Shown piece after piece: positions 1-6,611 of a stretch of DNA of 9,824 bases. Source of the stretch: Halobacteriales archaeon QS_9_70_65 (GTDB taxonomy: Archaea; Halobacteriota; Halobacteria; Halobacteriales; Haloarculaceae); the NCBI GenBank assembly GCA_003023535.1, contig PXSC01000113.1:1-9824 (forward strand), given 5' to 3'. The translations under genes were made by a program, and so were the position numbers. The notes under the pieces are model-generated. The model had not been told where the DNA came from, ran no database searches, and was given only the letters and a program-made list of their open reading frames with translations. Within the stretch, counting starts at the first letter, position 1; each line of letters opens with the position of its first letter.

Positions 1-484
1 CCGCGGGCTCGAGGAGATCGGCGACGTCGCCTGGCTCGAGGAACCCCTGCACCGCCACGACTACGAGGGGTACGCCCGCCTCCGGGACGCCGTCGACGTC
101 GACATCGCCGGCGGCGAGTTCAACAACGGCGTCCATCACTTCCGGGAGTTCGTCGAGCACGGCTCGCTGGACGTCCTCCAGCCCGACGCGGCGCTGGCGA
201 CCGGAATCCGGGGCGCCGTCGACGTCGCCCGGACCGCCGAGCGTCGTGGCCTGCAGTTCGTCCCCCACACCTGGACGAACGCCGTCGGCTTCGCCGCCAA
301 CCTCCACGTGATGACCGCCGTCGACAGCCCGTGGTGTGAGTACCCGGTGGAGCCGCCGTGGACGCCCGAGGTCTGGTCGTTCATGCTCGAGGACGGGTTC
401 GAACACGACGACGGGACGATCCGGGCGCCCGACGCCCCCGGACTCGGCATCGAGATCGACGAGACGCTGCTGACCGAGGGGTGA
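1..484 (+). CDS. Mandelate racemase/enolase-superfamily dehydratase, C-terminal part (5' end outside window)
   Basis: The reading frame is open from base 2 to the TGA at 482-484 and gives the last 160 residues of a protein that starts upstream. It is the C-terminal half of the TIM barrel and capping tail of the mandelate racemase subgroup of the enolase superfamily. Visible motifs in order are WLEEPL (second metal-binding Glu), IAGGE (third metal-binding Glu), LQPD (Asp of the His-Asp dyad), PHTW (the catalytic His position) and SPWCEYP (the late Glu that stabilises the enolate). These enzymes remove a proton next to a carboxylate with Mg2+. Haloarchaeal members mostly dehydrate sugar acids such as gluconate, galactonate or xylonate. 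The exact substrate cannot be read from this fragment. The gene ends 148 bases before sufS and shows no operon link to it. The family call is secure and the substrate is open. Confidence 0.88.
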   Translation, partial: RGLEEIGDVAWLEEPLHRHDYEGYARLRDAVDVDIAGGEFNNGVHHFREFVEHGSLDVLQPDAALATGIRGAVDVARTAERRGLQFVPHTWTNAVGFAANLHVMTAVDSPWCEYPVEPPWTPEVWSFMLEDGFEHDDGTIRAPDAPGLGIEIDETLLTEG

Positions 485-632
485 CGGACCCGGGGCGGGG
501 CGTCGGCGGCGGAATTGAGGCGCGCCGTCTGCGACTGAGCACGGCGACGGCGCAGTCGAGACACGCCGCCGGCGTCGGCGGCGGCAAGCGGCGACCGAAG
601 GAGTAACACCCTTCCAGCCCCTTCGTTCGGTA

Positions 633-1722
633 ATGAGTCAGCAGGCCCAGCCGCTCGACGCCGAGCGTCTCCGGGAGGACTTCCCGATCCTCGACCGCGA
701 GTTCGACGGGACGCAGCTCGTCTACCTCGACAACGCGGCGACGTCGCAGACCCCCGAGCCGGTGATCGAGGCCATCGCCGACTACTACCGCGAGTACAAC
801 GCCAACGTCCACCGGGGCATCCACCGGCTGAGCCAGGAGGCCTCGGTCGCCTACGAGGAGGCCCACGACCGCGTCGCGGAGTTCATCGGCGCCGACGGCC
901 GCGAGGAGGTCATCTTCACGAAAAACACCACCGAGTCGATGAACCTCGTCGCCTACGCCTGGGGGCTCAACGAACTCGGCCCCGGCGACGAGGTGGTGCT
1001 GACGGAGATGGAACACCACGCCTCGCTGGTCACCTGGCAGCAGATCGCCAAGCGGACCGGCGCCGACTGCAAGTACATCCCCGTACATGTTCGTCGACGC
1101 CGCCCAGTCGGTGCCGAACCGGCCGGTCGACGTCGAGGCCCTCGACGCCGACTTCCTGGCCTTTTCGGGTCACAAGATGTGCGGGCCAACCGGCATCGGC
1201 GTTCTCTACGGCAAGCGGCACCTGCTCGAGGCGATGGAGCCGTACCTCTACGGCGGCGAGATGATCCGGAAGGTCACCTTCGAGGACTCCACGTGGAACG
1301 AGCTGCCCTGGAAGTTCGAGGCCGGCACGCCGCTCATCAGCCAGGGCATCGCCCTGGCGGCAGCCTGCGACTACCTCGACGACGTCGGCATGGAGAACGT
1401 CGAGCGCCACGAGGCCGAGCTGGCGGAGTACGCCCACGACCGGCTGACCGAACACGGCGACGTCGAGGTGTACGGCCCGCCGGGCGACGACCGCGGCGGC
1501 CTGGTGGCGTTCAACCTCGACGGCGTCCACGCCCACGACCTCTCGTCGATCCTCAACGACTCCGCGGTGGCCATCCGCGCCGGCGACCACTGCACCCAGC
1601 CGCTACACGACGTCCTGGGGGCGACGGCCTCCGCGCGGGCTTCCTTCTATCTCTACAACACGCGCGAGGAGGTCGACCGCCTCGTGGAAGCCATCGACGA
1701 CGCCCGCCAACTGTTCGCGTAG
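633..1722 (+). pseudogene. sufS: SufS cysteine desulfurase with internal frameshifting deletion
   Basis: SufS is a PLP enzyme that takes sulfur from cysteine and passes it to SufU for Fe-S cluster assembly. The first 151 residues (633 to about 1085) match the N-terminal part: YLDNAATSQ, NVHRGIHRLS, the FTKNTTESMNL phosphate-binding loop and the EMEHHAS His. The reading frame then changes: from 1084 the frame one base over gives YMFVDAAQSVP, SGHK (PLP Lys), the EAGTP and YGG segments, and GDHCTQP with the catalytic Cys, ending at the TAG at 1720-1722. The piece normally between the VIP-like strand and VDGAQ is absent. That is about 45-50 residues and includes the VSNVLGT motif that contacts PLP. 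The frame change means the lost length is 3n+2 bases, near 140. Read literally, the ATG frame runs to 1790 with nonsense after residue about 151. The product cannot be an active desulfurase unless the gap is an assembly error. A weak box GAGTAACAC lies 28 bases before the ATG. Confidence 0.9.
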
Positions 1723-1915
1723 CGGTCGTCGGCAGTGCGGCGCCGTATCGGAGCCGGACGGCGAGGCGCCCGACCGGCGCGTGTGAGTGATGCAGTGGCA
1801 GCGGTCAGAACGTATCTTTCATCAGAATCGGTATGCCGAACGGAACATTGGTACTCAGCGAAGGGTCATTCTCGTGTTTGGTTTCAGAGTGGGAGCGTCA
1901 CGAGGTTCGTCGCGG

Positions 1916-2409
1916 TTAGATATCCTCTTCGCCTAAGTCCTGGATCAGACAGATCAGCGTCTCGTCTTCGGTATAGCGAAGTGCGTGATCGACTCGGATT
2001 CGTTCGCCGTCTTTCCGAACGTACGTGGTCACGCCCGACCAGCGACCGTCGACGGGCACGGTCGGCAGGGTCTCGTCGTGAATGACGTCGGTTTCGTCCT
2101 CGGGGCAGAGCAATTCCCGGTGGGTATCGAGGAGTTTCTCCCGCGCATACCCCGTCGTCTCGGCGAAGGCTTCGTTGACGTAGAGAAAGTACCCGTCCTC
2201 ATCGAGGAGGCTGATGCCTTCGCGAGCGGTTTCTAACGGTTCGAATCCATGAACCATCTGTTCGTTCGCTCGGTGTCTGTCGATCGCGTTCCTGATACGA
2301 TTCGCGAGGAGGGTGTACCGGCTGGTATCGCGTCCTTTCTGAAGATGATCAGTGACGCCCGCAGAGATGGCCTCACCTGCGATCTTCTCACTCCCTTTTT
2401 CCGGTGACC
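1916..2409 (-). pseudogene. Receiver-PAS signalling protein, C-terminal remnant
   Basis: About 165 residues end at the TAA at 1916-1918. The first recognisable stretch, GSEKIAGEAISAGVTDHLQK, is the end of a response-regulator receiver domain of the common haloarchaeal receiver-PAS type (TGKGSEEIASEAISAGVTD in typical members, from memory of the family). It is followed by a linker helix (NRIRNAIDRHRANE) and one PAS domain (ISLLDEDGYFLYVNEAFAETTGY through RYTEDETLICLIQDL). The first roughly 75 residues of the receiver, with the phospho-accepting Asp, are missing. At the break near 2396-2404 the minus strand has five A where the family motif TGKGSE would need four, so the last recognisable piece is also out of frame. 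No histidine kinase domain follows the PAS. The DNA from 1790 to 2400 looks less GC-rich than its surroundings, which suggests separate origin. The long open frame continuing to 3487 is only the shadow of the glycosyltransferase gene. Confidence 0.75.
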
Positions 2410-2491
2410 GGGTCCGTCCGCACCTGTCGTTCGGCCCGACACAAGACACTTGCGGCCGCACGGACCAGTCTGCCGCGTGCTCGTGGACGGA

Positions 2492-3943
2492 ATGCCGCTC
2501 GCGGCGGCGGCCGACGGCCTCGCGGTCGGGCTCTACGTCGCGGTCACCGCTCTGCTCGCGTCGGTCGGGCTCTATTACGGACTGCTCGCCGTGGAGCGGG
2601 TCGTCCGCGGCGCGGGCGACGGCGACGAGCCGGAGCGGTCCCTGCCGGCGCCTCGTCCGGGCGTTACCGTCCAGGTACCGGTCTACAACGAACGACACGT
2701 CGTCGACAGGCTGCTCCGGGCGGTCGGCGACCTCCGGTGGCCGGCCGAGCGGCTCCAGGTGCAGGTCATCGACGACTCGACGGACCGGACCACCCGGGTC
2801 GTCGAGCGGGAGCTGCCCGCGTTCCGCGAGCGGGGCATCGAGGTCGAACACGTACGGCGAGAGTCGCGGGACGGCTACAAGGCCGGCGCGATGCAGCGGG
2901 GCCTGGCGTCGGCGACCGGCGAGTTCGTCGCCGTTTTCGACGCGGACTTCGTCCCGGAGCCGGACTTCCTGGAAGCGACGGTGCCGTACTTCGAGGACCC
3001 GGCGGTCGGCTGCGTCCAGACCCGCTGGAGCCACCTCAACGAGTCGTACTCGTGGTTCACGCGGGCGCAGGCGCTGGCGCTCGACGCCCACTTCGCCGTC
3101 GAACAGTGGGTCCGGGCGCGGGCCGGGAGCCTGATGAGCTTCAACGCGACCAGCTGCGTCTGGCGCCGGGAAACCCTGGAGGCGGCCGGCGGCTGGTCGT
3201 CGGAGACGGTGGCCGAGGACCTCGATCTGACCGCGACGGCGCTGGCCGACGGCTGGGAGTTCGTCTACACGGAAGACTACGCCGTCCCCTGCGAGATACC
3301 GGTCTCGCTGTCGGGGTTCGTCGACCAGCAGACCCGGTGGGCACGCGGCAGCGCACAGAACCTCCGCAAACACCTCGGGCGCCTGCTCCGCTCGCCGGCC
3401 CCGTCGGGGTGGGCGACCGTCCACTCGGTGCTGCACGTGCTCCACTACGCCTTCTACCCGCTGTTGCTCCTGTGGCTGCTCGCACACGTCATCGTGACGC
3501 TGACCGTGAGCGTACCGCGGTGGATGCTCGTCGCGGGGTTCCTCGGGACGACGCCGGGACCGCTGGCGTTTTTCGCCCTGGGTCAGTGGCTCACCGACCG
3601 CCCCGGTCGCCCGACGCGTCTGGCGGCCGTCGTGCCGCTGACCGTCATCGGCGTCGGCATCGCCTGGCGGATGAGTCGGGCGGTTCTCTCGGGGCTGGTC
3701 CGGCGCGGCGGTCGCTTCGCCCGGACCCCGAAGTTCCGCGTCGAGAGCCGGGCCCGGGCCTGGCGCGGGCGGGCGTACGACCGGCCGCTCGGAACGACCG
3801 CGCCGGAACTACTCCTCGGAGGCTGGTGTGCGGCCGGGGCGGCGCTGGCCGTCGCGTCGGGCGCCTTCAGGACCGTCCCGTCGCTGTCGTTCTTCGCGAC
3901 CTCGTTCTGGGGTGTCGTCGCCGTCGCCTGGCGCCAGCGGTAA
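2492..3943 (+). CDS. Membrane-bound GT2 glycosyltransferase, CslA/cellulose-synthase-like
   Basis: This protein of 483 residues would polymerise or add sugars from a nucleotide-sugar donor at the cytoplasmic membrane. An N-terminal helix (residues 11-35) is followed by a GT-A domain with all processive GT2 signatures: VQVPVYNE (59-67), DDS (94-96), the DAD metal site (150-152), the ED catalytic-base site (242-243) and QQTRWARG (279-286, the QxxRW motif). Three membrane segments follow at about 312-335, 345-365 and 378-398, then a TPKF motif (412-415) as in CslA-type glucomannan synthases, and two more helices at the C terminus. The length is normal for the group. The ATG at 2492 puts the N-terminal helix near the start; in-frame TTG and GTG codons lie up to 42 bases upstream, and I see no clear promoter. 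The gene stands alone, without the export or modifying genes of a polysaccharide operon, next to a broken signalling gene. The polymer made is unknown. Confidence 0.85.
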   Translation: MPLAAAADGLAVGLYVAVTALLASVGLYYGLLAVERVVRGAGDGDEPERSLPAPRPGVTVQVPVYNERHVVDRLLRAVGDLRWPAERLQVQVIDDSTDRTTRVVERELPAFRERGIEVEHVRRESRDGYKAGAMQRGLASATGEFVAVFDADFVPEPDFLEATVPYFEDPAVGCVQTRWSHLNESYSWFTRAQALALDAHFAVEQWVRARAGSLMSFNATSCVWRRETLEAAGGWSSETVAEDLDLTATALADGWEFVYTEDYAVPCEIPVSLSGFVDQQTRWARGSAQNLRKHLGRLLRSPAPSGWATVHSVLHVLHYAFYPLLLLWLLAHVIVTLTVSVPRWMLVAGFLGTTPGPLAFFALGQWLTDRPGRPTRLAAVVPLTVIGVGIAWRMSRAVLSGLVRRGGRFARTPKFRVESRARAWRGRAYDRPLGTTAPELLLGGWCAAGAALAVASGAFRTVPSLSFFATSFWGVVAVAWRQR

Positions 3944-3989
3944 GCCTCGCGGGACGCCGTCGCCGGCGGCCGGCCGTCGGAGCGGACGC

Positions 3990-4388
3990 TCATCCCGCGC
4001 CGCGGTACTCGACGTCGACGACGCGCCACAGCACGAGCGCGGCCGCCAGTCCGAAGGTAGCGACGTTGACGAGGTGCCGACCGGGGGTCGCGAAGCCGGC
4101 CGCGACGACGGCGCCGACGCCGACGCCGAGGTGGGTTCCGGTTCCGGGGTCGCGGCCGGAGAACAGATCGGCGGCGACGCCGGCGACGGCGACGGTCGCG
4201 GCACCGGCGCCGAAGACGACGACCGGCTCCGGCTGGCCGCGGACCGCGGCGGTTCCCGTCGCCAGCAGGCAGGCCGCTCCGGCGAACGACAGGAGCAGCC
4301 CCTCGTCGGAGAGCCCGGCCAGCGGCACCGTCTCGTCGTCGGGCTCGGACGGTCCGTCGGCCGACTCGCCGCCCTCCGGCTGGCTCAT
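3990..4388 (-). CDS. Small haloarchaeal membrane protein, function unknown
   Basis: The reading frame from the ATG at 4388 gives 132 residues: an acidic, hydrophilic head (MSQPEGGESADGPSEPDDET), then about four hydrophobic segments (LLLSFAGAACLLATGTAAV, VVVFGAGAATVAVAGVAADLF, LGVGVGAVVAAGFA and VATFGLAAALVLWRVV), ending YRGAG. The frame stays open upstream to 4496, but that part overlaps the sufU promoter and has no membrane-protein character, so the internal Met is preferred. The gene is divergent from sufU (110 bases between starts) and convergent with the glycosyltransferase (46 bases between ends). I do not recognise a named family. The acidic head and the alternating hydrophobic pattern on this strand support real coding, but a GC-rich chance frame cannot be fully excluded. 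Confidence 0.65.
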   Translation of the reverse strand: MSQPEGGESADGPSEPDDETVPLAGLSDEGLLLSFAGAACLLATGTAAVRGQPEPVVVFGAGAATVAVAGVAADLFSGRDPGTGTHLGVGVGAVVAAGFATPGRHLVNVATFGLAAALVLWRVVDVEYRGAG

Positions 4389-4465
4389 ACCCTCGACTGT
4401 GGCGGGCGACGGCTTCGGCCTTGCGCTCGACGGCCGGCCGTCGCTCGACCGCCCCGACCGGTGGC

Positions 4466-4472
4466 CTTTTAG
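4466..4472 (+). promoter_or_regulatory. TATA-like box of sufU
   Basis: CTTTTAG stands out in GC-rich DNA, centred about 30 bases before the ATG at 4499. That spacing fits an archaeal TATA box driving a leaderless transcript. There is no Shine-Dalgarno sequence before the ATG. The promoter looks intact although the gene it serves is broken. Confidence 0.55.
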
Positions 4473-4498
4473 CCGCCATTCCCCTTGTGTCGACAACG

Positions 4499-4894
4499 AT
4501 GGGACTCGGCTCGGACATGTACCGCCAGCAGATCCTCGATCACTACAAAAACCCCCGCAACTACGGGGAGCTCGAGGACCCGGACATCGAGCACGTCGGC
4601 GAGAACCCGATGTGCGGCGACACGATCAAGATGTTCGTGGAGCTGGCGGACGACGAGGAGACGATAGAACGCGTCAGCTTCATCGGCGACGGCTGTGCCA
4701 TCAGCCAGGCGTCGGCCAGCATGCTCTCGGGGGAGCTGCGGCGAAAACCGAGTAGAGCGGCCGGCGGGTTTTTGTGTGGTGGCACGTGGCACGACGTGTC
4801 CGGCGAACGACGACACCGGCGGGTAACGCTCGGACGGACCGTCTACGACGAGGACGGCAATGAACTCGGCCGCGTCCAGCGTAGTGTTCAGTGA
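4499..4894 (+). pseudogene. sufU: SufU Fe-S scaffold/sulfur acceptor, 3' half lost and fused to foreign sequence
   Basis: The ATG at 4499 (alternative at 4517) begins MGLGSDMYRQQILDHYKNPR, a near-perfect SufU/IscU-type N terminus. Homology runs through NYGELEDP, ENPMCGDTI (first Cys and the Asp, residues 39 and 41) and GDGCAISQASASML (second Cys, residue 66), then stops at about residue 81 (base 4741). The rest of SufU, including the third metal-binding Cys near residue 128, is absent. The frame instead continues through unrelated sequence, including the start of another gene (see 4796-4890), to the TGA at 4892-4894. The resulting 131-residue ORF happens to be close to the normal SufU length, so an automatic annotation would probably call it intact. 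SufU is the partner that accepts sulfur from SufS, and without the third ligand it should not bind zinc or a cluster properly. The upstream promoter is still present. Confidence 0.85.
4796..4890 (+). pseudogene. 5' fragment of a small haloarchaeal protein (VYDEDGNELG type)
   Basis: From a GTG at 4796 the frame reads VSGERRHRRVTLGRTVYDED then GNELGRV. It resembles the N terminus of small conserved haloarchaeal proteins in which a phrase like GxTVYDEDGNELGxVRGFD precedes a compact beta domain (often DUF7130-like by memory; not verified). Only about 28 residues match that pattern. The sequence then changes at about 4884-4890, right where the intergenic repeat begins. Upstream, at 4769-4773, GGGTTTTTGTG could be that gene's old promoter, about 25 bases before the GTG. 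It happens to be in frame with the sufU remnant, so the two appear as one ORF. Confidence 0.45.
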
Positions 4895-4895
4895 G

Positions 4896-5235
4896 GAGAG
4901 ATTGGCGCACTTCGGCGGCAACGGTAGCGTGTCCGAACGCCCCCTTCCGCTCGCGGGCTGTGCCTCACGGCTCGCTTCGCTCGCCGTTCGCAACTTCGAG
5001 ATACCTCGCTACCGCTCGGTATCTCGCAACGCCTCGCTGCGCGCGGCCAAAGGCCGTGCGTGCGTCGGCTCGCTCCGCTCCGCGGCTCCCTGCGGTCGCC
5101 GGCAGAGCTTCGCTCTGTCAAGCCCTCGCTCGCTTCGCTCGCTCGGCCTCGCTCCGCGAGCGGTCGGCCCCGTTCGAGGTCCCACCCGACGCCGGCCGAC
5201 CGGCCGGCTCTCGCGCAACTGAACATGGCCCCACC
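4896..5235. repeat. Intergenic repeat copy 1, expanded by a hairpin-rich insert
   Basis: There is no credible gene between 4895 and 5312. Two blocks here match the compact copy at 6612-6755 in the same orientation: the left block around 4932-4956 (23 of 25 bases equal to 6650-6674, preceded by weaker similarity from 4896) and the right block 5156-5230 (about 64 of 75 bases equal to 6676-6750). Between them lie about 200 bases, 4957-5155, that copy 2 lacks. That insert is made of short inverted repeats, for example CGAGATACC/GGTATCTCG, CAGAGC/GCTCTG and CGGCC/GGCCG, and of CTCGCTTCGCTCGCT-like phrases. Apparent ORFs here in several frames are by-products of this low complexity. Confidence 0.8.
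4994..5023. repeat. Perfect 9-base inverted repeat inside repeat copy 1
   Basis: CGAGATACC and GGTATCTCG are exact reverse complements separated by about 11 bases. The stem could form in DNA or RNA. It lies in the hairpin cluster that separates the two blocks of repeat copy 1, and there is no T-tract, so a terminator role is not supported. Confidence 0.6.
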
Positions 5236-5281
5236 TCAAAACTGCTGACGGCAGCCGACGCGGCCGGGGACCGACCGGGGG

Positions 5282-5289
5282 CTTTTCTA
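5282..5289 (+). promoter_or_regulatory. TATA-like box of panE
   Basis: CTTTTCTA is centred about 27 bases before the ATG at 5313, with no ribosome binding site between, which fits a leaderless archaeal transcript. It lies some 50 bases downstream of repeat copy 1. Confidence 0.55.
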
Positions 5290-5312
5290 CCCGACCGCCC
5301 GAACGCGACGGT

Positions 5313-6212
5313 ATGGATATCGTCGTTTTCGGGGCGGGGAGCCTCGGCAGCCTCGTCGGCGGGCTGCTGGCACGGCGCCACGAGGTGACCCTCGTCGGTC
5401 GGGACCCGCACGTGCGGGCCGTCGAGAAGGGCGGCCTCCGGGTCGAGGGGGCCGTCGAGGCGACCGTCCGGCCGGCGGCCCGGACCGACGCCCCCGGGTC
5501 GGCGGAGTTGGCGGTCGTCTGCGTGAAGGCCTTCGACACGGCCGCGGCCGCCGACGCCCTCGCCGGGGTCGACCTCGAGACCTGCGTTTCGCTGCAGAAC
5601 GGGATGGGCAACGAGGCGACGCTGGCCGACCGCCTCGAGGCGACGGTGCTGGCGGGCACCTGCACGTACGGGGCGATGCGGCCCGACCCCGGCGTCGTCC
5701 GGTGTACGGGCGTCGGTGAAATCACCGTCGGTGCGCGGACGGGCGGTCCCTCGCGGGCGGCCGACCGGGTCGGCGGGGCGTTCGAGGCGGCGGGGCTCGT
5801 CACGGCCGTCGCCGAGGACATGCCGCGCCGGCTGTGGGAGAAGCTGGCGGTCAACGCCGGCATCAACGCGACGACGGCGCTGGCCCGGGTCGACAACGGC
5901 GCGCTGTTGGAGGGACCGGCCGACGCGGTCGCGGCCGAGGCGGCCCGGGAGGTCGCCCGGGTCGCGCGGGCGGAGGGCGTCGACCTGACGCCGGAGGCGG
6001 CCGCGGCCGCCGTCGAGCGGGTCGCGGCCGCCACCGCCGACAATGCCTCCTCGATGCGGCAGGACGTCGTCGCCGGCCGGCGGACCGAGGTCGAGGCCAT
6101 CGGCGGCTACGTCCTCGAGCGGGCCCGCGAGCGGGGAATCGAGGTCCCGGTCAACCGGACGCTGACGCGGCTGCTGCGGGCCTGTGAGGCCGGCTACACG
6201 TCCAGCACGTAG
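5313..6212 (+). CDS. panE: Ketopantoate reductase (2-dehydropantoate 2-reductase)
   Basis: PanE reduces 2-dehydropantoate to pantoate with NADPH, in the pantothenate branch leading to coenzyme A, in the cytoplasm. The 299-residue protein has normal length and all key features: the Rossmann loop GAGSLGS (7-13), Arg30 at the NADPH phosphate position, the VKAFDT Lys (72), SLQNGMGN (93-100), the KLAVNAGIN segment with the catalytic Lys (177) and Asn (181), and near the C terminus SSMRQDV and RRTEVEAIGGY, with the Ser and Glu that bind substrate. The start is the ATG at 5313, placed well behind a TATA-like box. Its 3' end overlaps the convergent acetyltransferase by 19 bases. It is the clearest intact metabolic gene in the window, flanked on both sides by copies of the intergenic repeat, and no other pantothenate gene is near. 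Some ApbA/PanE-family members act on other 2-oxo acids, so the substrate is inferred. Confidence 0.9.
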   Translation: MDIVVFGAGSLGSLVGGLLARRHEVTLVGRDPHVRAVEKGGLRVEGAVEATVRPAARTDAPGSAELAVVCVKAFDTAAAADALAGVDLETCVSLQNGMGNEATLADRLEATVLAGTCTYGAMRPDPGVVRCTGVGEITVGARTGGPSRAADRVGGAFEAAGLVTAVAEDMPRRLWEKLAVNAGINATTALARVDNGALLEGPADAVAAEAAREVARVARAEGVDLTPEAAAAAVERVAAATADNASSMRQDVVAGRRTEVEAIGGYVLERARERGIEVPVNRTLTRLLRACEAGYTSST

Positions 6213-6550
6213 CGGTTCTCCCGGTAGCTCTCGCCGTCGATGACGGTCTCGCTCTCGTCGGCCCGCTCGAAGCCGAACCGCTCGTAGAACTCGTTGCCGA
6301 GGATGTACCCTTCGTCGTCGTTCCAGGTGGCGTGGGCGAAGCCGACGACGCGGTCGTCGGCCTCGACGACCGACAGCAGCGTCCGCTCGGCGTCGAGCTC
6401 CGCGGCGAGGCTGTCGGCACCGTACCACTCCTCGGCGGCCGCCTCGGCCGTCTCCCGCGAGAGGATGTCCGGGTAGTCGGCCGCCCACGACCGTTCGGCG
6501 ATCCGCCTGACGGCGTCGATATCGTCGGGGTCGGCCGGTCGAATCGTCAT
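6194..6550 (-). pseudogene. GNAT-family N-acetyltransferase lacking the acetyl-CoA-binding core
   Basis: From the ATG at 6550 the frame gives 118 residues; an in-frame GTG lies 15 bases upstream. The N terminus (MTIRPADPDDIDAVRRIAERSW) and the strand VVGFAHATW (68-76) are typical GNAT, as is the end GNEFYERFGFERADESETVI (85 onward). The two halves are joined directly at DDEGYIL-GNEFYE (about residue 84, base 6299). GNAT proteins normally have 40-45 residues here: strand beta4 with a YVHPDHRG-type phrase, the Q/RxxGxG/A pyrophosphate loop (motif A) and helix alpha3. All of that is missing, in frame, so the ORF survives but acetyl-CoA could not bind. Normal length would be about 160. The TAG stop overlaps the end of panE. 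The family is clear, and loss of function is inferred. Confidence 0.8.
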
Positions 6551-6572
6551 GTGTAGACGTACCACGGCGACG

Positions 6573-6578
6573 AATTAG
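6573..6578 (-). promoter_or_regulatory. TATA-like box of the GNAT gene
   Basis: On the minus strand CTAATT lies about 25 bases before the ATG at 6550. The spacing supports that ATG, leaderless, over the GTG at 6565. Confidence 0.45.
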
Positions 6579-6611
6579 TCCTTTGGCTGCGACCGCCGAT
6601 ACCGGTCGTTC

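Noticed and set aside
499..584. 14-base word GGCGTCGGCGGCGG twice between the first gene and sufS
   Set aside because: It is a low-complexity GC word that recurs in haloarchaeal DNA, with no structure tying it to a function.
1073..1080. GTACATCC present at both the sufS and the GNAT deletion junctions
   Set aside because: It looked like a shared deletion site, but the same word also occurs in the intact sulfatase gene near 7245 (a Tyr-Ile codon pair), so it is probably common codon usage.
2404..4755. 783-residue plus-strand open frame
   Set aside because: Its residues are Arg/Pro/Gly-rich and it is a frame-shifted shadow of the glycosyltransferase, lacking any motif of its own.
4956..5158. 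CRISPR-like array of short repeats
   Set aside because: The repeated phrases are of unequal length and spacing, with no regular repeat-spacer pattern and no cas genes nearby.
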